The position numbers were made by a program, and so were the translations under genes. This document shows, in pieces, positions 47,739-55,845 of a stretch of 64,000 nucleotides of DNA (position 1 is its first letter; each line of letters starts with the position of its first letter). The stretch is from Planctomycetota bacterium. Its GTDB lineage: Bacteria > Planctomycetota > Planctomycetia > Pirellulales > PALSA-1355. The stretch lies in the NCBI GenBank assembly GCA_003389325.1, contig QQVE01000018.1, positions 62,001-126,000 on the forward strand, in the 5' to 3' direction. The notes under the pieces were generated by a model. The model made no database searches, was not told the DNA's origin, and saw only the letters and a program-made list of their open reading frames with translations.

Positions 47739-50300
47739 GTGTCGAAACCGCCGGTGACACCGCACGATCATGCCCAAGCCCTTGTGGCCAGCCTGCCGGA
47801 CAGCTCCAAGCTGAATGAGGCTGACACTCGCCATCGTGTGATTGATTGCGTTCTGCACGATGTTTTGGCTTGGCCACGGGCGTCAACGCCATGCGAATCG
47901 TACATTGACCCCGGCTTCGCTGACTACGTGCTGCTCGGGCGTCGAGAGGGGCAAATCCTATTCATTGAGGCAAAGCGCGCAGGCAAGTACTTCACTCTGC
48001 CAGCGAAAAGAGGCAGGAGCAAGAAGAACGAGACGCACTTTCGCTATGAAGCGGTTAAGACGCTATTAACCGATCCTACAATCAACGAAGCAGTGTCGCA
48101 GGTTCGTGAATACTGCCTCAATTCTGGCTGCGAATACGCCGCCATTACTAACGGCTCGCAATGGATTTTCTTTCGCGTCTTCGTCAAGAATCAAGATTGG
48201 CGAAAACTATCGGCCTATGTGATCGAAGACTTGCGGTACTTCGACGTTTCATTTGCAGAGGCGACGAAGCACTTCGCCTATACGTCAATCACATCTAAAG
48301 CGTCATTGTCCGAATTGTTCGGCGATGCGAAGGGCGACAATCGCCCACGCTTCTTTCCAAAAGAAACCATCGTTGCGTATGACCATGAAGTGACCGCGAA
48401 CTATCTTGCCCCGTCCATGCGTCCGCTCGTGGAGCGGTACTTCGGACGCATGAATGCGCAGGATACCGATTTCATGGACAAGTGCTACGTCAATACACGC
48501 GAATACCGAGTGAGCGAAGACAATGTAAAGCAATTGATCCATGATTCGCTCTCGCCGTATTTCCGCGACTACAAGGTCAAAGACTTCTTTGCCGACAAGG
48601 GTGGTGGCGACTTTGGTGAACGTATTACTAGTAGTGCGCGAGACCGTCGAACGCGCGATGTGATCGTTCTTTTTGGTGGCAAGGGCGCTGGCAAATCGAC
48701 CTTCATGAGCCGGCTGCTGTTTCATAAACCGCCAAACTCGATCAAGTACTTTACGAAGATTGCGGTGGTCGATCTGCTTGAGTGTCCCGAAGATCACGCG
48801 ACGATTGAGGCGGAAACGTGGAAGCAGCTAATAGATAAACTCGATTCCGATAAGGTATTAGGTGGTTCGAGAGATGACCTGCTGAAGTTGTTTGATGATA
48901 GATATGCCATCGCGCGGCGGCAGTCGTTGGCCGGATTGGACGAAGGAGGTGAAGCCTTCAACGTCAGACTAAACGCGCTTGTCGATGAGTGGAAAAAAGA
49001 CGAACCTTATTGCGCAGTCAAGCTAGCCGATTATTGGAGGAGACGACAGAAAGGGTTGGTTATTGTGTTGGACAACACCGACCAATTCAGCCCCGCAAAT
49101 CAGGATTTCTGTTTCACGCTCGCACACAAAATCTCGACAGACCTCGATTGCCTTGTCGTGATTTCAATGCGTGAAGAACGGTTCCACTACTCGAAGATTC
49201 ACGGCACGTTGGATGCCTTCCAAAATAGCGGTTTTCATCTGACAAGCCCCGCGCCAGCAAAGCTGTTTCGCCTTCGGCTCATCTATGTCCTACGTATCCT
49301 GAACGATCCGCCGAAGGCTCGCAAAATCTCTCCAGAACTTACGGCGAGTGAGCTAGAGAAGATTCAAGTGCTAATGCGGATTTACCTACGAGAGTTTGGG
49401 CGCAGTCATTCGCATCTGAATAGCTTTGTGCGCGCCTGTGCCCATGGAAACATGCGTTTGGCGCTTGACCTGTTCCGTCAGTATGTCCTTTCCGGCTACA
49501 CTCGCGTTGACGAGATGATTGCCAATCCGAGATGGACGCTACAAGTGCATCAAGTTCTGCGGCCAATGATGGTGCCGTACAGACTGTTCTATGACGAACG
49601 CAAAAGTAGCATTCCAAACATATTTCAGATTCGGTCAGAGGAAAATGGTTCACATTTTACGGCTCTGCGGCTGCTCGACATGCTGTCAAAAGGGCCAAAA
49701 GCGGTTAATCCTGACTACGTAGCCGTTTCAAAGATTCGAGCGTACTTTGCAGACACGTTCAACATGCTTGATGACGTTGAGAAGAATTTGGACGTCTTCT
49801 TGCGCGGTGGGGTGGTCGAATCAAACAATCGAGTGGATGAGTACGTTGATACGATCGACTCTGTCAAGATTACCCCATATGGGCGTTACATCTTCGATGT
49901 GTTGTCTCACAACTTCTCGTATCTTGACCTAGTGTGCCTCGATTGCGGGATTCACGATGAGGGCGTGGCGAACTCATTGTCGGAATTAGGAAACAAGGAC
50001 CGCGACCTGTTCTTGGATTTTAAGAAGCGCGAGCGAATCACGGCGAGAATTCGGAAGGTCCGAACATTTCTGGACTATTTGAGTCACGAAGAGAATATTG
50101 AACGTGAAGGGTATGGGCTGGACGCCAGTGACAAGAAGTTCATGGATGTCCTGCGACCGGCCTACGATATTGACGAGCAGCGCGTCATACGTAGCGCGAA
50201 TCGCAACTATGGCAGTGATCCATCGCTAGATGCGGATGGCAGTGAAGTCAACGAGGGGGATGACGAGAGCGGCGAAGAGACGATACCGGCTTTCGACTAA
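47739..50300 (+). CDS. PD-(D/E)XK nuclease fused to STAND/AAA-like NTPase; candidate defence protein
   Basis: Encodes 853 aa from a GTG at 47739 (AAGG about 9 nt upstream). Residues 30-150 resemble the HsdR N-terminal nuclease: FADYVLL with D62, then LFIEAKRAGK with E77 and K79, the D...ExK triad. A linker (150-300) precedes a P-loop NTPase: Walker A GGKGAGKST (313-321), Walker B VIVLDNTDQ (441-449) and an MREERFH segment (477-483) suggestive of sensor 1. A helical lid-like region (CAHGNMRLALDLFRQYV, near 565) and a winged-helix-like C-terminal part follow. The tail is acidic. Nuclease-NTPase fusions of this sort (Avs/STAND, Mrr-NTPase) act against phage. The gene is clearly lower in GC (about 50 percent) than host genes and lies directly inside the left end, the usual position of cargo. 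No partner gene is beside it. Confidence 0.8.
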   Translation: MSKPPVTPHDHAQALVASLPDSSKLNEADTRHRVIDCVLHDVLAWPRASTPCESYIDPGFADYVLLGRREGQILFIEAKRAGKYFTLPAKRGRSKKNETHFRYEAVKTLLTDPTINEAVSQVREYCLNSGCEYAAITNGSQWIFFRVFVKNQDWRKLSAYVIEDLRYFDVSFAEATKHFAYTSITSKASLSELFGDAKGDNRPRFFPKETIVAYDHEVTANYLAPSMRPLVERYFGRMNAQDTDFMDKCYVNTREYRVSEDNVKQLIHDSLSPYFRDYKVKDFFADKGGGDFGERITSSARDRRTRDVIVLFGGKGAGKSTFMSRLLFHKPPNSIKYFTKIAVVDLLECPEDHATIEAETWKQLIDKLDSDKVLGGSRDDLLKLFDDRYAIARRQSLAGLDEGGEAFNVRLNALVDEWKKDEPYCAVKLADYWRRRQKGLVIVLDNTDQFSPANQDFCFTLAHKISTDLDCLVVISMREERFHYSKIHGTLDAFQNSGFHLTSPAPAKLFRLRLIYVLRILNDPPKARKISPELTASELEKIQVLMRIYLREFGRSHSHLNSFVRACAHGNMRLALDLFRQYVLSGYTRVDEMIANPRWTLQVHQVLRPMMVPYRLFYDERKSSIPNIFQIRSEENGSHFTALRLLDMLSKGPKAVNPDYVAVSKIRAYFADTFNMLDDVEKNLDVFLRGGVVESNNRVDEYVDTIDSVKITPYGRYIFDVLSHNFSYLDLVCLDCGIHDEGVANSLSELGNKDRDLFLDFKKRERITARIRKVRTFLDYLSHEENIEREGYGLDASDKKFMDVLRPAYDIDEQRVIRSANRNYGSDPSLDADGSEVNEGDDESGEETIPAFD

Positions 50301-50333
50301 CAGGCCGGTGGCTGGATGTCGCCATTGAGCAAC

Positions 50334-50579
50334 TTAGAACGCTGGATAGTCTAAGCCGAATTGCGACTTGATCGGCGCGCGATGTCGCTTCACGGGCGCA
50401 CTGGCGGCTTGCTCCAGAAACTCCGCTAGGTCCGATTCAACGAATCGGAAATGGCCGCGAGGCGCAAGGCGAACGAAACGCGGACCCCGGCCGGACCGGA
50501 CCAGCTTCCGAAAGCCGGACACGCTGTAGCCGAGACGCTGGGCGGCTTCGGCGAGATTCAATAGGCGTGTCGTTGTCAT
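50334..50579 (-). CDS. Excisionase-like helix-turn-helix protein
   Basis: Encodes 81 aa (MTTTRLLNLAEAAQRLGYS). The N-terminal 55 residues have the HTH_17/MerR-like layout LLNLAEAAQRLGYSVSGFRKLVRSG, then GPRFVRLAPRGHFRFVESDLAEFLEQ, typical of excisionase-family DNA-binding proteins that bend att DNA or regulate. Its start overlaps the stop of the endonuclease-like gene by 4 bases (ATGA), so the two are co-translated and share the promoter at 50887-50917. Confidence 0.75.
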   Translation of the reverse strand: MTTTRLLNLAEAAQRLGYSVSGFRKLVRSGRGPRFVRLAPRGHFRFVESDLAEFLEQAASAPVKRHRAPIKSQFGLDYPAF

Positions 50580-50878
50580 TGCAGCCTCGCGGCAGGCGGG
50601 TTGGCGGCGAAGGCGACAGCATCAGGAAAGAGGTCAAGACGTTGGACCGCCTCAACACGGCAAAGCCGCTCATGGCAGGGCGCACACAAGATGCCTCGCG
50701 GCGAGCCGGCCGGCGAGTAGTTCAGTCGCCAGCCCTGCCCCGGATCATCGCGGCGACAAATGGCGCAGCGTTCGCCTTGGCTCGCCCAGAGCGCCGCATA
50801 CGTCGATTGCGAGATTTGGACCCTGCCACGCCTGCGGGCATCGGCCCGGCGGTTCGCGGCGGTTGTGTGTTGGTTCAT
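50576..50878 (-). CDS. Endonuclease VII-like protein with degenerate active site
   Basis: Encodes 100 aa from the ATG at 50878; longer frames upstream lack coding character. GERCAICRRD and ILCAPCHERL provide the two CxxC zinc knuckles of the recombination endonuclease VII fold. In active members the middle holds a D-H-D-H motif ahead of TGxxRGLLC. Here that region reads LNYSPAGSPRGILC with no His or Asp at the expected place, so catalytic loss is likely. No Shine-Dalgarno sequence is visible, and the candidate promoter 8-12 bases upstream would give a leaderless message. Confidence 0.6.
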   Translation of the reverse strand: MNQHTTAANRRADARRRGRVQISQSTYAALWASQGERCAICRRDDPGQGWRLNYSPAGSPRGILCAPCHERLCRVEAVQRLDLFPDAVAFAANPPAARLQ

Positions 50879-50886
50879 GGCAGAGA

Positions 50887-50917
50887 TACGCCGCCCAGGC
50901 TCAAACGGTTGCAGAAT
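50887..50917 (-). promoter_or_regulatory. Shared 31-bp pattern, copy 1 (before the endonuclease/HTH genes)
   Basis: On the plus strand: TACGCCG, 12 bases, CGGTTGCA, one base, AAT. Identical anchors occur at 52440-52470 and 63721-63751. On the minus strand it reads TGCAAC-N17-CGTA, like an ECF sigma promoter. The predicted start of transcription is at or next to the ATG at 50878. Confidence 0.6.
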
Positions 50918-51619
50918 CCCAGCAGCACAGCCGCCGGACGGCCGCGAGGATGGCGGCATTGAATACTGGCGGCTCGCGGGTCTCGCGGCGGCGCACCGCG
51001 TAGCCGCGTCGGGCAGGCAGTTTTCGAGACCGGCGGGCAGAACAAGAGCCGGCCGCATGACCGCTACGACCCATGTGACCCGCACCGCCGATTTGACCCC
51101 ACGTCATCGCTACCGCGTGCGCCGGCCTCGCGTTTGGTGCCTTCTGGGCTATGGTCCGGCACGGTTTGGTGCCAAGTCTGGTGCCATCGTGCTGGTTGTC
51201 GCTTTGGAACAACAACGCGGCAAACGACATACGGCGACCGACGCGCTAGCCTGCCGAACTAGGGCGACGGTCGCGCGTCGGGCCTCGCGTCAGGTAGCCG
51301 GCGGCCGGCGGGCCGTTTGGGTCAATGGTGCTGATTGTGGCGGCTTTGCGGCTTGTAGGGCTCACAAGCGGCCGGGGCTCGGGCGCTTCAACCGCGCGAG
51401 CGCATGGGGAGTGTTGGCCGACGCGGCGAGTGGTACTGTCTCACGGTACTTTTGTTGGGTCCAGGTTCATTTCTTATTTTTGATTTCCCCCACCCCCATT
51501 TTGAAATGGGGGGGGGGAATTGCTCCAGTCGGATAATAGGGAAAACAGAAAGTTACCTGTACTTCGTTACCTCACCGCCGCGTCGGCGAGCCGCGAGACC
51601 CGCAAGACGCTGGGCATCA
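50918..51619. other. Non-coding region with motif remnants and a G-run hairpin
   Basis: No credible gene. Frames here are Arg-rich shadows. TTTGGTGCC-like copies at 51133-51141, 51165-51173 and 51176-51184 resemble the att-flanking TTTAGTGCC pairs; TTTGGTGCCAAGTCTGGTGCC is nearly the right-end arrangement. This may be the remains of an older element end. The hairpin at 51485-51519 is listed separately. Confidence 0.5.
51485..51519. terminator. Stem-loop with ten-base G run
   Basis: TTCCCCC-A-CCCCCATTT pairs with AAATGGGGGGGGGGAA, a 16-bp stem with one bulged A and a 2-nt to 6-nt loop. The right arm contains ten consecutive G (51508-51517). It lies just past the stop of the leftward 240-aa gene, so it could terminate it. 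The G run could also form a quadruplex. Confidence 0.55.
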
Positions 51620-52342
51620 TCAATACCGACTCTCGATATAGTCCGTAATGCGCTGCCCCTCCCTGATGTAGGCCGCTTGGTCAAACGCATCCGTGTCGTC
51701 ATCGTAGCTGTAGAGAACGGCGTCGGGCACGCCATGCACGGTTCTCGCGGGTCGCTTCTCCGGCCGCCCCCATTTCCGGTTCATAAGTCCGTCATCCGGC
51801 CGGATGCACTTTCGTACTTGCGGAACGTGGTTTGTTTGTGGCCCCGGTCCGTACATGCACGTCACGTCTTGGACGAGTTCCGAGGTAACTTCGCTCCGGT
51901 ACATTTCCGGTATCGCGGCGGCATATCGTTCTGCAATCTCTGTGTACGTGATGACGCCATCCGTCGTGCCATGCACTGTTTCGAGGAAAAGAAACTTCCC
52001 TAGTGGCCCCCATTGCCAGTACGGATGCGGCGCAAAGTAGGCACCGTGACGGCAACTGGCTTTGTACTTTTCGATCTGACGGGCAATCTTCTCATCCTCG
52101 ATTGAGGGTGCCCAAGCCAAGCCCCGGATGATCTGCTTGGGCCTATCGGATCGGCTTCGATCCAGTTCGATTCGACTGGCCAAGGCTTGTTCAACCTTCC
52201 ACTTGGGCCAGTCCCGCGCCTCTTTGACCTTCAGCGTGGCGACGAACGCCTTGTAAAAGTCATTGAATGGGAGGAGTCCCGTTCTTGATTCATGCAAGGT
52301 ACTGATGAACGCTGATAGTTGGTCCGGCTTTCGCTTCGCCAT
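51620..52342 (-). CDS. Element protein of unknown function
   Basis: Encodes 240 aa from the ATG at 52342 (MAKRKPDQLSAF). An ATG at 52375 is a second option. Residues 1-70 are helical and basic (WPKWKVEQALASR). The middle has YFAPHPYWQWGPLGKFLFLETVHGTTDGVITYTEIAERY and CMYGPGPQT, and the end is acidic (YDDDTDAFDQAAYIREGQR). No membrane segment or catalytic motif that I recognise. It is leftward and preceded by the shared pattern at 52440-52470, so it probably belongs to the same regulon as the integrase and HTH genes. A DNA-replication or regulatory role is possible but unsupported. Confidence 0.65.
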   Translation of the reverse strand: MAKRKPDQLSAFISTLHESRTGLLPFNDFYKAFVATLKVKEARDWPKWKVEQALASRIELDRSRSDRPKQIIRGLAWAPSIEDEKIARQIEKYKASCRHGAYFAPHPYWQWGPLGKFLFLETVHGTTDGVITYTEIAERYAAAIPEMYRSEVTSELVQDVTCMYGPGPQTNHVPQVRKCIRPDDGLMNRKWGRPEKRPARTVHGVPDAVLYSYDDDTDAFDQAAYIREGQRITDYIESRY

Positions 52343-52439
52343 GATGGGCTTTGTCTCCAAGAGGCTTTGAGACATCGGAGGTTTGGCCGCCCGCGCCCGC
52401 CAAAGCCTCAAAACGGACGCGAGCGACCGAACACCCTAA

Positions 52440-52470
52440 TACGCCGACGGCCGGCGAACGGTTGCACAAT
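52440..52470 (-). promoter_or_regulatory. Shared 31-bp pattern, copy 2 (before the 240-aa gene)
   Basis: Same anchors as the other two copies: TACGCCG (52440-52446), 12 bases, CGGTTGCA (52459-52466), one base, AAT. It lies 98 bases before the ATG at 52342. The predicted leader is about 57-90 bases. It is also 128 bases from the divergent sigma-like gene. Confidence 0.55.
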
Positions 52471-52597
52471 CCGACGCGGCAGCGAGGAAATCCGACGGAA
52501 TTCCTGAATTTTCGCGCGCCGCTGAGACATACTGTAAGTGCCCTGTATTTCTCGCCCGCCTCTGGCCAACTCTGGCCGCCCCTGAGTCCCCTGCCTG

Positions 52598-53251
52598 ATG
52601 CCCACGCTGCGCGCCAATGCGCCCCTTGCCCGCGATTTGCGCCGGTGCGGACTACCCGCGAGCCGCGCGGAAAACGATGCCTTGTTGCCACGAGTCCGCG
52701 CCAAAGAGCCGGCCGCCATCAAACGGATGATCGAAGGCAACTTGCCGCTTGTGGTCCGCAAGTGCCGCGCGTTCGTCCGCAACCGCCCAACACTGGCGCA
52801 CCTTGCCGACGACATGCAATCCGCTGGCTTCATCGCGCTGATAGACGCTGTTCACAATCTCGCCAACGCCGAGCCGGGCAGCAACGCGACCGGCTACCTG
52901 AGTGTCGCCATCAATGGCGCGTTCCGGTCGTTCACGGCTTCGCCCGTTTCCTGCCCGCCTTCCACGCGATGGCGTCGGGAAGCGAAAGGCGAGCACCTGC
53001 CCGAGACAGTGAGCAGTGAGTCAGCGCCCGAGCCGTCCTATGATCCGGCCATACTCAGAGACTTGCACGAAGAAATCCTAGCCTGTTGCCGACCCGGCAC
53101 CGCTGACCGTGAAATCTGTCGCCTTCGTGTTTCTGGTTTCACGGATGCTGAGATAGCCGAGCGAATCGGCAAGCCGCCCAGCACTGTCTACGCCGCGCGA
53201 AAGTCAATCGAAACCCGGTTCCGCGCGAGGCAACTATGCGAAAGCCTTTAG
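52598..53251 (+). CDS. Sigma-70-like protein, first of a tandem pair
   Basis: Encodes 217 aa. Residues about 44-112 match region 2 of sigma-70 proteins: MIEGNLPLVVRKCRAFV, then LADDMQSAGFIALIDAVHNL and GYLSVAINGAFRSF. Residues about 170-210 match region 4: REICRLRVSGFTDAEIAERIGKPPSTVYAARK, a helix-turn-helix that reads the -35 element. Length and absence of region 3 are typical of ECF and phage sigma factors. It could also be a sigma-like regulator that does not bind core polymerase. The last 16 bases overlap the next gene, so the two are made together. They are the first rightward genes of the element. Confidence 0.8.
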   Translation: MPTLRANAPLARDLRRCGLPASRAENDALLPRVRAKEPAAIKRMIEGNLPLVVRKCRAFVRNRPTLAHLADDMQSAGFIALIDAVHNLANAEPGSNATGYLSVAINGAFRSFTASPVSCPPSTRWRREAKGEHLPETVSSESAPEPSYDPAILRDLHEEILACCRPGTADREICRLRVSGFTDAEIAERIGKPPSTVYAARKSIETRFRARQLCESL

Positions 53252-54132
53252 ACCCCGCGCTAACGGCCGACTTGGGCCGTCTTGGAATCACTGAGGCAGA
53301 CTACACAACCGCCGATGATCTCGCCGACAAGGCGCAAGCCGGCGACGAACAAGCGAAGCGACGCTTGATTGAGGTATGTATGCCTCTATGTATCGCGCTC
53401 GCGTCTCGTAGAGCAAGAGGAATTGGCCTGCACTACGTAGACGACTTGTTATCTGAGGCATTCGTTGGCTTGTGTGAAGGCGTCCAAGTCTTGGCGAGAA
53501 AAACGCCTACCACGGGCAAGCGCAATGCAATCGGGTTCCTCGCCTTCTACATTCGGGGGCGATTGATTCGCTACCACGATGACGGTCTATCGGCCTGTCA
53601 CACAACCCGCCAGAGGCGGAACTTTGATGTACCTCTGGAAACGGTCAACAGCCAATCCGACCCTCGCCCCGAGTCATCCGTCACCGACCCCTTGCTTTTT
53701 GAGTTGTGGGAGGAGATTCGGGCTTCTGCAATGTCACCAATCGAAAAGCGGATTTTGAATCTGAGATTCGAGGGTCATACGCCGCAAGAAATTGCCAAGC
53801 TGTTGAACCTCTCGCCGCACAAAGTATGGAGACATTTGCGCGCGATTGAAAGTCGCCTCGATGATCCTGAGGCGAGAAAAAAACAACCGCACGGCACCGG
53901 CTTTTACGGCGTCAAGAAAATGCCTAGTGGCACATATCGCGGCTATGTGCAGTACGCCGATGGCAAGCAAGTTTCGACCGGGCGGGCCAAGACTGCCGAA
54001 GCCGCCGCAAGACTACGCGAGACATACATTGCATTACACAAGATCGACGCCAAATCTAATGCTCACCTACTCAGCGAATCCGCCGGTTTGCCGGACGCCG
54101 AATTGTCATCGGCGAGTGCAAGCCGTCTATGA
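53236..54132 (+). CDS. Sigma-70-like protein fused to a C-terminal AP2 domain
   Basis: Encodes 298 aa. Region 2: RRLIEVCMPLCIALASRRARG, YVDDLLSEAFVGLCEGVQVL and FLAFYIRGRLIRYHDDG (residues about 42-118). Region 4: SPIEKRILNLRFEGHTPQEIAKLLNLSPHKVWRHLRAIE (about 167-205). After a short linker, residues 222-269 form a canonical AP2/ERF fold: GFYGVKKMPSGTYRGYVQY, then STGRAKTAEAAARLRETYIALH. AP2 domains occur in phage integrases and homing endonucleases and bind DNA. A fusion with a complete sigma-like protein is unusual and would add a second DNA contact. The gene overlaps the first sigma-like gene by 16 bases and contains the start of a small downstream gene. Confidence 0.8.
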   Translation: MRKPLDPALTADLGRLGITEADYTTADDLADKAQAGDEQAKRRLIEVCMPLCIALASRRARGIGLHYVDDLLSEAFVGLCEGVQVLARKTPTTGKRNAIGFLAFYIRGRLIRYHDDGLSACHTTRQRRNFDVPLETVNSQSDPRPESSVTDPLLFELWEEIRASAMSPIEKRILNLRFEGHTPQEIAKLLNLSPHKVWRHLRAIESRLDDPEARKKQPHGTGFYGVKKMPSGTYRGYVQYADGKQVSTGRAKTAEAAARLRETYIALHKIDAKSNAHLLSESAGLPDAELSSASASRL

Positions 54133-54232
54133 GACCGATGGCCGCTGTGAGGATTGCTTTGCCTTTGACCAGCAGCGTTTTGACGATAGGCGGCCGACTT
54201 GGAAACGCAAAGAGTACGCGAATGAGAACTGA
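54059..54232 (+). CDS. Small Zn-ribbon-like protein
   Basis: Encodes 57 aa from the ATG at 54059 (MLTYSANPPVCRTPNC). Cys pairs CxxxxC and, 15 residues later, CEDC could bind one zinc (VCRTPNC...DGRCEDCFAF). The gene overlaps the end of the AP2-sigma gene by 74 bases in another frame, and the next candidate gene by 11. The Cys layout and the tight packing favour a real gene; a fortuitous frame cannot be excluded. Confidence 0.5.
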   Translation: MLTYSANPPVCRTPNCHRRVQAVYETDGRCEDCFAFDQQRFDDRRPTWKRKEYANEN

Positions 54233-54323
54233 ATACGTCGAAGTTTTACACGGTATGCCGCGCTCGCCGTCGCACTGGCGAGCCATCACGGCGTACCTAT
54301 TGAGGTTGTTCCAATGGCTCTAA
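54222..54323 (+). CDS. Possible 33-aa protein
   Basis: ATG at 54222 gives MRTEYVEVLHGMPRSPSHWR and a hydrophobic end (AYLLRLFQWL). It overlaps both neighbours by about ten bases, as phage genes often do, but has no recognisable motif. Include as tentative. Confidence 0.25.
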   Translation: MRTEYVEVLHGMPRSPSHWRAITAYLLRLFQWL

Positions 54324-55321
54324 AGTTCATCGAAGGTTTCGACGCCTACGGCCAAACCGACGGCATCACTCCAAGCGGTCTAGCCTACAAATGGAATCCA
54401 GCGTTTACGCCAGATTCCGGTTGGACCGTCCAACCGGGGCGCGTCCAAGGCAAAAGCCTGCGCATGACGGGCGCTCGATACATTTCCTCGCAATCACTTG
54501 GACATCTCAGCACGATCACAGTCGGCTTTGCGTTCAAGCGTTCGACGATTGGCGACAACGGCCGCATCGTCTCGTTGTTTGAGGGAACGAACGAAGGCAT
54601 CAATGTGCGCGCGGTCGCGGGCACTGGCGAATTCGCCGTCTACTTCGGCAATTCGCTGTTGGACACAACGGACGGCGACGGGGTGATGGCGAATGAATGG
54701 GTTTACCTAGAGCTAAATGTCACGGTCCACAATTCGACCGGCAGCTATGAGTTGCGCTTGCACGGTCAGACTGTGCTATCCGATACCAACGTCGACACGC
54801 AACCCGCCAGCAACGCATGGGCGGACATCGTTCGTCTACAGTCGGTAGGCACTGCCAGCGAAACATTCTATTTCGACGATTTCTACGTTCGGGATGATTC
54901 GACGTTTCACGGAAACGTCAAGGTCACGACGAAATTCCCAACGGCCGACAGCGCGGTTGAATGCACGCCATCGACCGGCGGCGACAACTACGCGATGACC
55001 GATGACAACCCATCGGACGATGACAGTACGTATGTCAGCGGCGGCGACGGCGATTCCGACGTTTACGAATTCGGCGGCTTTGATCCGGGCAGCATGACCG
55101 AAGTTTATGGCGTCATGGTCAACACAATCTGCCGCGAGACCGACGTAAGCCCCTTCAACATCAAACAACTCGCCAACTCTGGCGAAAGTGCTGCCGATGC
55201 CATCGGCTCAACCAGCTACGTGCATCGCGGCGCAGTCTTTCCAACCAATCCCGACACAACCGACCCTTGGACGCCTGCCGAAATCGCGGCGTCCACCTTT
55301 GGGTTCGGCATTGAAACTTAG
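54314..55321 (+). CDS. Putative virion structural protein with concanavalin-like fold
   Basis: Encodes 335 aa (MALKFIEGFDAYGQTDG). The N-terminal 210 residues have the beta-sandwich rhythm of LamG/concanavalin-like domains: GFDAYG, YISSQSLGHLSTITVGFAFKRS, EWVYLELNVTVHNSTGSYELRLHGQTVL and TFYFDDFYVRDD. The C-terminal part has YAMTDDNPSDDDSTYVSGGDGDSDVYEFGG, acidic and repetitive, like many phage minor structural or tail-associated proteins. The KFIEGFDxY start is familiar from phage proteins of this kind. It is followed by small genes and the tape-measure gene, so a tail or fibre-related role is likely. Weaker alternative: a secreted lectin-like protein, but there is no signal peptide. Confidence 0.55.
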   Translation: MALKFIEGFDAYGQTDGITPSGLAYKWNPAFTPDSGWTVQPGRVQGKSLRMTGARYISSQSLGHLSTITVGFAFKRSTIGDNGRIVSLFEGTNEGINVRAVAGTGEFAVYFGNSLLDTTDGDGVMANEWVYLELNVTVHNSTGSYELRLHGQTVLSDTNVDTQPASNAWADIVRLQSVGTASETFYFDDFYVRDDSTFHGNVKVTTKFPTADSAVECTPSTGGDNYAMTDDNPSDDDSTYVSGGDGDSDVYEFGGFDPGSMTEVYGVMVNTICRETDVSPFNIKQLANSGESAADAIGSTSYVHRGAVFPTNPDTTDPWTPAEIAASTFGFGIET

Positions 55322-55438
55322 AGCAAACCGCGATCGGTACACCGCGCGTTAGCTCCACCCGGCTAGCCCAAAAGTGCGCACGAACTTTGATAGCCGGGTG
55401 TCGAAACACTTCCCCATTTCCTCTGAGGTTCCCCCACC

Positions 55439-55666
55439 ATGACCGCTTCCAAAGTTCTCGAAGCCTTGTTCACCGGCGTTGACGGCTACGGCCACGATGA
55501 CGCATTGCTGCGCCTGATTCTGTTGGGCATCGCGGCCGAAGCCCCGAGCGCCGATGTTCTCACCTATTTGCGCGCCCTTGTTGGCGGCGTCGATGACATC
55601 GGCGTCAGTTGGATTGCCGAGCGTCTGAACGACGCCTACGACCGCGAGGCAAAAGGCGTGCGATGA
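55439..55666 (+). CDS. Small element protein, 75 aa
   Basis: GAGG lies 11 nt before the ATG. The product is entirely helical by composition (MTASKVLEALFTGVDGYGHDDALLRLILLGIAAEAPS) with no motif. Its stop overlaps the start of the next gene (ATGA). In tail modules such a position often holds chaperones or connector proteins, but this cannot be claimed here. Confidence 0.5.
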   Translation: MTASKVLEALFTGVDGYGHDDALLRLILLGIAAEAPSADVLTYLRALVGGVDDIGVSWIAERLNDAYDREAKGVR

Positions 55667-55845
55667 GTACCGCCTACGTCTCAGCACAAAACCTTGGGCA
55701 TGGGATTGTGCGTCTGATTGACGCCAATGGCGAAGTCACCCTTCGGAATGTCCGCCTTGAAAACGAGTATCAAGAGAAACGACAGGCAAGAGCAAATGAA
55801 AGGCGTCGAAACAACAGGCACCGTCATTGCCGTGCATCGAAATAG
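55663..55845 (+). CDS. Small element protein, 60 aa
   Basis: Starts at 55663 within the ATGA overlap. Product MSTAYVSAQNLGHGIVRLIDANGEVTLRNVRLENEYQEKR and a strongly basic end. A short beta-hairpin followed by a basic tail suggests RNA or DNA binding. It overlaps the IF-1-like gene by 50 bases in a different frame. Confidence 0.45.
   Translation: MSTAYVSAQNLGHGIVRLIDANGEVTLRNVRLENEYQEKRQARANERRRNNRHRHCRASK

Noticed and set aside
50760-51536. 258-aa frame on the plus strand
   Set aside because: Arg/Ala-rich without motif; runs through the promoter pattern copy 1, the antisense of the endonuclease gene and the G-run hairpin.
53846-54058. N-terminal extension of the Zn-ribbon-like small protein
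   Set aside because: The extension is antiparallel in frame to the conserved AP2 domain coding sequence and has low-quality composition. Only the part from ATG 54059 has the Cys pattern.
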